Below the pieces are notes generated by a model that was given only the letters and a program-made list of their open reading frames with translations, was not told the DNA's origin and did no database searches. Made by a program: the position numbers and the translations under genes. A DNA stretch of 64,000 nucleotides from Holophagaceae bacterium (GTDB lineage: Bacteria; Acidobacteriota; Holophagae; Holophagales; Holophagaceae): positions 1 to 64,000 of the forward strand of contig JANYLR010000010.1 in the NCBI GenBank assembly GCA_025363715.1, written 5' to 3'. The stretch's first letter is position 1. Each line of letters opens with the position of its first letter. Below are positions 59,219 through 64,000 of this stretch, piece by piece.

Positions 59219-61111
59219 CTACTCCACCAGGGGCTCCACGTGGTAGGGGATCGAGATCACGATGATCTTGGGCATGAGCAGCAGGGTGCCCTTGATCCTC
59301 ATCGCCGTCTGGTTGTGGAGCAGGTTCGCCCACCAGTGCCCCGTGATGAATTCCGGCAGGATCACGGTGATGGTGTATTCCGGCTCGGCCCTCCGCATGC
59401 GCTCGAGCTCGTCCACGATGGGCTCGACTACTTTGCGGTACGGGCTGCGGATCGCCCGGAGGGGGATGCCCTCGGAGTACCGGGGCCAATCGGACAGCAG
59501 TTTCTCCAGAGCGGCGCTGTCCCGGCCATGCTCATCGGGGAAATCCACCGTAAGGGCCTCCACCTCACCATGGGCCGCGATGACCTTCGCGTAGTTCAGG
59601 GCCTGCACCACACCAGCGTGGATCCCGGACACCAGCACCACCACGCGATTCCGGCGCGGACCGATGAAGTCCACCCGGCTGGCGGCCAGGATGGACTTGG
59701 TGCGGATGTAGTGCCGATGAATGTTGAAGAAGGTCATCACCATGATCGGCACCAGCACGATGACGATCCAGGCCCCATGGGTGAAGCGTGTCACGGCGAT
59801 CACCAGCATCACGATGAGCGTGGTCACGGCGCCCACGCCGTTGATCAGTGCCTTCAGCTGCCAGGCCTTCCCCTTCAAGCGGAACCAGCGCACCACCATG
59901 CCGGTCTGGCTGATGGTGAAGCCGAGGAACACACCCACGGCGTAGAGCGGCAGCAGGTGATCTTCCTTCGCGCCGAAGAGCAGGACCAGAACCCCCGCGG
60001 CCAGGGACAGGATGAAGATGCCGTTGGAAAAGACCAGCCTATCGCCCTGGCTGGTGAACTGCCGGGGCAGGAAGCCGTCCCGGGCATGAAGGGCCGCTAG
60101 GCGGGGGAAGTCCGCGTAGGCCGTGTTGGCCGCCAGGGCCAGGATGGCCATGGTGAAGCCCGTGGTGATGAGGTAGACCAGCTTGGGAAACCCATGCTCC
60201 GCGCCGCCCAGGATGAGCCGGGTCAGCTGGGACAGCAGGGTTTCCGGTGCATCCGGATGGTAGGTCAGGCCGTAGTGGTTGGTCAGGTAGGTGATGCCCA
60301 GGAACATGGTCCCCAGGATCACCACCATCCAGGTCATGGTCTTCGACGCGTTGCTCGACACCGGGTCCTTGAAGGCCGTGACGCCATTGCTGATGGCCTC
60401 AACCCCCGTCAGCGCCGTGCAGCCGGCGCTGTAGGCCCGCGCCAGCAACCACAGCGCGGCCAGCTTGGGCGTGCCCTTTATGTGCACCACGGAAGTGTGG
60501 GCGATGACCAGTTCATGGCCTGTCGCTACATTCCAGAAACCCTTCAGCAGCAATCCCACGATGCAGATCACGAAACCATAGGTCGGCAGGGAGAAGACCA
60601 ACCCGCTTTCCTTTACACCCCGCAGGTTCATGAGGGCGATGAAAGCGATGATGCCTTCGGCGAGGAACACGCGGTGGGCCTCCAGTCCCGGGAACGCCGA
60701 GACGATGGCCGACACACCGGCTGAAACAGACACCGCCACGGTCAGGATGTAGTCGATCAGGAGCGAGGAACCGGCCGTCTGGGCAGCGACCTCACCCAGG
60801 TTGTCCTTGGCCACCAGGTAGGCGCCACCGCCGCTGGGATAGGCATGGATGGTCTGGCGGTAGCTCACGTTGAGGACGAGCAGCAGGCCCACGATGCCAA
60901 GGGCCACCCACCAGGACCAGCCCAGCACCCCCGCGCCGAACACGGCGATGGCGGCGGTGAGGGGCGCCATGATTTCCTGGGTGCCGTAGGCCACCGAGGA
61001 CAGCGCATCCGAACTGAACACCGCCAGCGCGATGGGATTGCTGATCCTGGTCTCGTGGCTCTCCTCAGTGGAGAGCCGCCGGCCCAGGAGCAGTGATCGG
61101 TAGTTGGGCAT
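59219..61111 (-). CDS. kimA: KimA-like potassium importer (APC superfamily)
   Basis: The start at 61111 (MPNYRSLLLGRRL) gives 630 residues. Twelve helices carry the APC fold, with FSSDALSSVAYGTQE (about 32-46), the signature of KimA (formerly YdaO), a high-affinity potassium/proton symporter in Bacillus. A cytoplasmic C-terminal domain of about 150 residues (from VVVLVSGIHAGVV) is also typical. Placed against kdpFABC and kdpD, a potassium role is well supported, though annotation as a generic amino acid permease is common. No c-di-AMP (ydaO) riboswitch could be seen upstream. Confidence 0.82.
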   Translation of the reverse strand: MPNYRSLLLGRRLSTEESHETRISNPIALAVFSSDALSSVAYGTQEIMAPLTAAIAVFGAGVLGWSWWVALGIVGLLLVLNVSYRQTIHAYPSGGGAYLVAKDNLGEVAAQTAGSSLLIDYILTVAVSVSAGVSAIVSAFPGLEAHRVFLAEGIIAFIALMNLRGVKESGLVFSLPTYGFVICIVGLLLKGFWNVATGHELVIAHTSVVHIKGTPKLAALWLLARAYSAGCTALTGVEAISNGVTAFKDPVSSNASKTMTWMVVILGTMFLGITYLTNHYGLTYHPDAPETLLSQLTRLILGGAEHGFPKLVYLITTGFTMAILALAANTAYADFPRLAALHARDGFLPRQFTSQGDRLVFSNGIFILSLAAGVLVLLFGAKEDHLLPLYAVGVFLGFTISQTGMVVRWFRLKGKAWQLKALINGVGAVTTLIVMLVIAVTRFTHGAWIVIVLVPIMVMTFFNIHRHYIRTKSILAASRVDFIGPRRNRVVVLVSGIHAGVVQALNYAKVIAAHGEVEALTVDFPDEHGRDSAALEKLLSDWPRYSEGIPLRAIRSPYRKVVEPIVDELERMRRAEPEYTITVILPEFITGHWWANLLHNQTAMRIKGTLLLMPKIIVISIPYHVEPLVE

Positions 61112-61223
61112 GAGGCTGATTCCCGTTGGTCGGTCGTCTGGTTGAGCTGAGCGCGGACGCCAGGGAGGCCCGCCCGGCTTCGTGGATCTCAAGGTCAGCC
61201 GATCCAGAAAGGATGGTCAGAAA

Positions 61224-61245
61224 GGGTGTTAAGACGGCGTTAGGA
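61224..61245. promoter_or_regulatory. CTTAAC-type direct repeats between kimA and kdpD
   Basis: On the minus strand this reads TCCTAACGCCGTCTTAACACCC. It matches the kdp upstream element at 17 of 22 positions, with the same 11-bp spacing. It lies in the divergent space and could act on kimA, kdpD or both. Confidence 0.5.
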
Positions 61246-61303
61246 ATTCGGGCAATTGGGTTCTGCGCCCGCGGGATGGCCGAAGCTACGCTAGGCTGAC
61301 GAG

Positions 61304-63991
61304 GTGCGCGAACCAGGCAGGCCAGACCCTGACCCTTTGCTCCGTCGAGTGCAGGAGGAGGAGGCCCGGCAGAAGCGCGCCAAGCTGAAGGTGTTCTTCG
61401 GGGCCGCACCGGGCGTCGGCAAGACCTACGCCATGCTGACCGACGCCCAGGAGCGGCGAGCGGAAGGCCTCGATGTGGTCATCGGCGTGGTCGAGACCCA
61501 CGGCCGGAGCGAAACCGCCGACCTTGTCGAAGGATTGGAGGTCCTGCCCCGGAAGGAGCTGGCCTATTCGGGGCAGTTCCTGCCCGAATTCGACCTCGAC
61601 GCGGCCCTGAAGCGCCGGCCCGGCCTGATCCTCATGGACGAGCTGGCCCACTCGAACGTGCTGGGGTCCCGCCATGCCAAGCGCTGGCAGGACGTGCTGG
61701 AGCTGCTGGACGCGGGCATCGATGTGTACACAACGTTGAATGTGCAGCACCTGGACAGCCTCAAGGACGTGGTGGCCCAGATCACCGGCGTGCAGGTCCG
61801 GGAGAACGTGCCCGACACGGTGCTGGAACGGGCGGACGAAGTGGAGCTGGTGGACCTGCCACCGGATGACCTGCTGGTGCGCCTGAAGGAAGGCAAGGTC
61901 TACCTGCCGGACCAGGCCCGCCATGCCCGGGAGCACTTTTTCCGCAAGGGCAACCTCCTGGCCCTGCGCGAACTGGCCTTGCGTCACACGGCCGAGAGCG
62001 TGGATGCCCAGATGCGCCGCTACATGGCCTCGGAGGGCATCCACAAGACCTGGGCAGCGGGGGACCGCCTGCTGGTCTGTGTCGGGCCCGGGGAGCTGTC
62101 TGAACGACTCATCCGGGGCACGCGCCGCATGGCCGGGGCCCTTGGCGCCCCCTGGCTGGCCCTCTACGTAGAATCCCGCAAACACCTCCGCTTCACCGAG
62201 GCTGACCGCAGGCGCATTGAGGACAACCTGCACCTGGCCGAGAAGCTCGGGGGCGAGACCGCCGTCATCGAAGGGGGCGGCGGCCTCGATGAGGACATCC
62301 TGACCTTCGCCCGGGACCGCAACATCACCAAGATCGTAGTCGGCAAGCCCTCCCGACCGCGCTGGATCGAGCTAGTGATGGGCTCCACCGTGGACGACCT
62401 CATCCGCCACAGCGGGGACATCGACGTCTACGTGATCAGCGGCGAACCCGGACGGGAGCCTGCCACTCCCCTGCTCCGACGGACCATCACGAGCCCGGCC
62501 CGCAACTACCTGCTCAGCGCCCTCGTCGTGGCGGCAGCCAGCGCCCTGGCCGGCCTCATCTTCCGGCGCACAGAGCTGGCCGACATCGTCATGGTGTACC
62601 TGTTGGGCATCCTGATCGTGGCCACCCGCTTCGGCCGGGGACCCTCGCTGCTGGCCTCCCTCCTCAGCGTGGCGGCCCTCGATTTCCTGTTCGTCCCGCC
62701 GTACCTCACCTTCGCCGTCACCGACTTCCGGCACGTGGGAACCTTCGCCGTGATGCTCCTGATGGGCGTGGTGATCGGCAACCTGACCGAGCGGATCCGG
62801 GCCCAGGCCCGCCTCGCCCGAGGCCGGGAACAGCGCACCCACGCCCTCTACCGGCTGGGGCAGGAACTGGCCCGCAGCGCCGGATCGGCGGCCCTGGTGG
62901 CTTCGGCCATCCAGAACGTGGCCACCCAGTTCCAGGGCCAGGGAGTGGTCCTCCAGCCCGATGGGCATGGTCGGCTGCAGACGCCGGACCATCCCCTGGC
63001 CTTCCCGCTCAACGAGCAGGAGCTGGGGGTTGCCCAGTGGGTCTTCGACCATGCGGAGCCCGCGGGCCTCGGCACCCTCACCCTCCCCGGCGCCCGGGCC
63101 ACCTACCTGCCACTCAAGGGTGTGGCCGGACCCATCGGCGTCATGGGCGTGCTGCCCGAGGGCTCGCCCAGGTGGCTCGAGCCCGACCAGCGGCAGTTGC
63201 TGGAGGCCTTCGCCAACCAGACGGCCCTGGCGCTGGAGCGCGCCCTGCTGGCCGAACAGGGGGCCGTGGACCGGCGGCGGGCAGACGAGGAGCGCCTGCG
63301 CAATGCCCTGCTCAGCTCGGTCTCCCACGATCTGCGCACGCCGCTGGGCGTCATCACCGGTGCGGTGAGCACAGTGCTGGAGACACCAGACCTGACGGAA
63401 GCCTCGCGCCGCGAGCTGCTCCAGTCCGCCCAGGAGGAGGCCCAGCGCCTCCATCGGCTCGTCAGCAACCTGCTCGACATCACGCGGCTGGAATCGGGCG
63501 CGCTGGACCTCCACACGGAGTGGATACCGGTGGAAGAGGTGGTGGGTGCGGTGCTGAACCGCCGCGAGCTGGCGGCGGAGGCCCACCGGGTGCGGGTATC
63601 CCTGCCCCCGGACCTGCCCCTGGTGGCCATGGACGGCGTGCTCATGGAACAGCTCCTCCTGAACCTCCTGGACAACGCCCTGAAGTACTCGCCCCCTGAG
63701 TCCCCGGTGGATATCCGGGCCTGGGCCGTGGGGAAGTCCCTCACCCTTTCCATCTCCGACCAGGGACCGGGCATCGAACCGGGGGACGAGGAGCGCATCT
63801 TCGAGAAGCTGGCTCGGGGCCAGGCGGCCGCCCACCGGCCAGGAGCGGGGTTGGGATTGGCCATCTGCAAGGGTATCGCCACAGCCCACCACGGGCGCAT
63901 CCAGGCCACCAACCATACCCAGGGGGGCGCTCACTTCCTCGTGACCCTGCCCCTGGGCACGCCGCCGGCGATGCCGGAGGAGGGCCGATGA
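61304..63991 (+). CDS. kdpD: Sensor histidine kinase KdpD
   Basis: This 895-residue protein starts at a GTG. It has the KdpD N-terminal domain with Walker A GAAPGVGKT (about 33-41), Walker B-like LILMDELAHSN (about 108-118), a USP-like domain (about 250-370), four membrane helices (about 400-500), a GAF-like region and a kinase core. The core has the H-box SVSHDLRTPLG (about 670), N-box LLDNALKYSPPE and G-boxes DQGPGIEP and GAGLGLAI. It senses potassium limitation and phosphorylates KdpE. Its stop overlaps the kdpE start. Confidence 0.96.
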   Translation: MREPGRPDPDPLLRRVQEEEARQKRAKLKVFFGAAPGVGKTYAMLTDAQERRAEGLDVVIGVVETHGRSETADLVEGLEVLPRKELAYSGQFLPEFDLDAALKRRPGLILMDELAHSNVLGSRHAKRWQDVLELLDAGIDVYTTLNVQHLDSLKDVVAQITGVQVRENVPDTVLERADEVELVDLPPDDLLVRLKEGKVYLPDQARHAREHFFRKGNLLALRELALRHTAESVDAQMRRYMASEGIHKTWAAGDRLLVCVGPGELSERLIRGTRRMAGALGAPWLALYVESRKHLRFTEADRRRIEDNLHLAEKLGGETAVIEGGGGLDEDILTFARDRNITKIVVGKPSRPRWIELVMGSTVDDLIRHSGDIDVYVISGEPGREPATPLLRRTITSPARNYLLSALVVAAASALAGLIFRRTELADIVMVYLLGILIVATRFGRGPSLLASLLSVAALDFLFVPPYLTFAVTDFRHVGTFAVMLLMGVVIGNLTERIRAQARLARGREQRTHALYRLGQELARSAGSAALVASAIQNVATQFQGQGVVLQPDGHGRLQTPDHPLAFPLNEQELGVAQWVFDHAEPAGLGTLTLPGARATYLPLKGVAGPIGVMGVLPEGSPRWLEPDQRQLLEAFANQTALALERALLAEQGAVDRRRADEERLRNALLSSVSHDLRTPLGVITGAVSTVLETPDLTEASRRELLQSAQEEAQRLHRLVSNLLDITRLESGALDLHTEWIPVEEVVGAVLNRRELAAEAHRVRVSLPPDLPLVAMDGVLMEQLLLNLLDNALKYSPPESPVDIRAWAVGKSLTLSISDQGPGIEPGDEERIFEKLARGQAAAHRPGAGLGLAICKGIATAHHGRIQATNHTQGGAHFLVTLPLGTPPAMPEEGR

Positions 63992-64000
63992 GCGGCGAGG
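63988..64000 (+). CDS. kdpE: Start of kdpE (cut by window edge)
   Basis: ATGAGCGGCGAGG overlaps the kdpD stop by 4 bases, and AGGAGGG lies just upstream. Only four codons are in the window; the name rests on position after kdpD. Confidence 0.6.

Noticed and set aside
61112..61303. A c-di-AMP (ydaO) riboswitch upstream of the kimA-like gene
   Set aside because: I looked for the conserved riboswitch segments and could not find them in the 190-base space.

Overview
The window is high-GC, gene-dense bacterial DNA. It looks most like Acidobacteriota, probably the Holophagaceae/Geothrix group. Pointers are an Oar-type TonB-dependent receptor with an N-terminal carboxypeptidase-regulatory-like domain, several Ser/Thr protein kinases, Gly-rich lipoproteins and a receiver protein with a conserved C-terminal helix. 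The placement is inference from gene content, not from a marker-gene tree. No transposase, integrase, rRNA gene or CRISPR array was found.

Region 1 (1-10 kb) is regulatory and metabolic: a CarH-like B12-binding MerR regulator, a receiver protein, a CYTH-domain protein, a Cys/Met-metabolism PLP enzyme and two tandem Ser/Thr kinases. Region 2 (10-19 kb) is the rod-shape operon mreB-mreC-mreD-mrdA-rodA-ligA on the minus strand. The first part of ligA matches its high-GC neighbours, but the rest, plus a small SWIM zinc-finger gene, is visibly AT-richer. The BRCT end of what seems to be the original ligA survives as a fragment just downstream. This reads as in-place replacement of an essential gene by foreign DNA.

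Region 3 (19-31 kb) is housekeeping: a SurA-N-like lipoprotein, tRNA-Phe, a pyrimidine nucleoside phosphorylase, the Oar-like receptor, a PduO-type cobalamin adenosyltransferase, a CysK/CBS-family enzyme, pyrE and leuS. Three intergenic spaces across the window (near 5.3, 27.0 and 31.4 kb) hold long inverted repeats built from short 9-12 bp units.

Region 4 (31.5-54.4 kb) is an accessory block devoted to the cell envelope, metals and electron transfer. It encodes a RegBA-like redox two-component system beside an OprC/NosA-like copper receptor, two small c-type cytochromes, a DUF2231 membrane protein, two PKD-repeat proteins, two hemerythrin-like proteins, a Rieske lipoprotein with a DUF5666 lipoprotein, a membrane sensor Ser/Thr kinase, a cupredoxin, beta-barrel proteins, a TIGR03118-like lipoprotein and a MocR-type regulator. 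Six of these transcription units share an upstream element: two direct copies of CCGGA whose starts are always exactly 23 bp apart, the second normally inside ACCGGATCT. The MocR-like regulator lies between two of the sites and lacks the PLP-binding lysine, so it is the leading candidate to control this apparent regulon.

Region 5 (54.4-64 kb) is for potassium uptake: a small unknown membrane protein, kdpFABC, a KimA-like permease and kdpD with the first codons of kdpE. Matching CTTAAC-type direct repeats lie upstream of the kdp operon and between kimA and kdpD.
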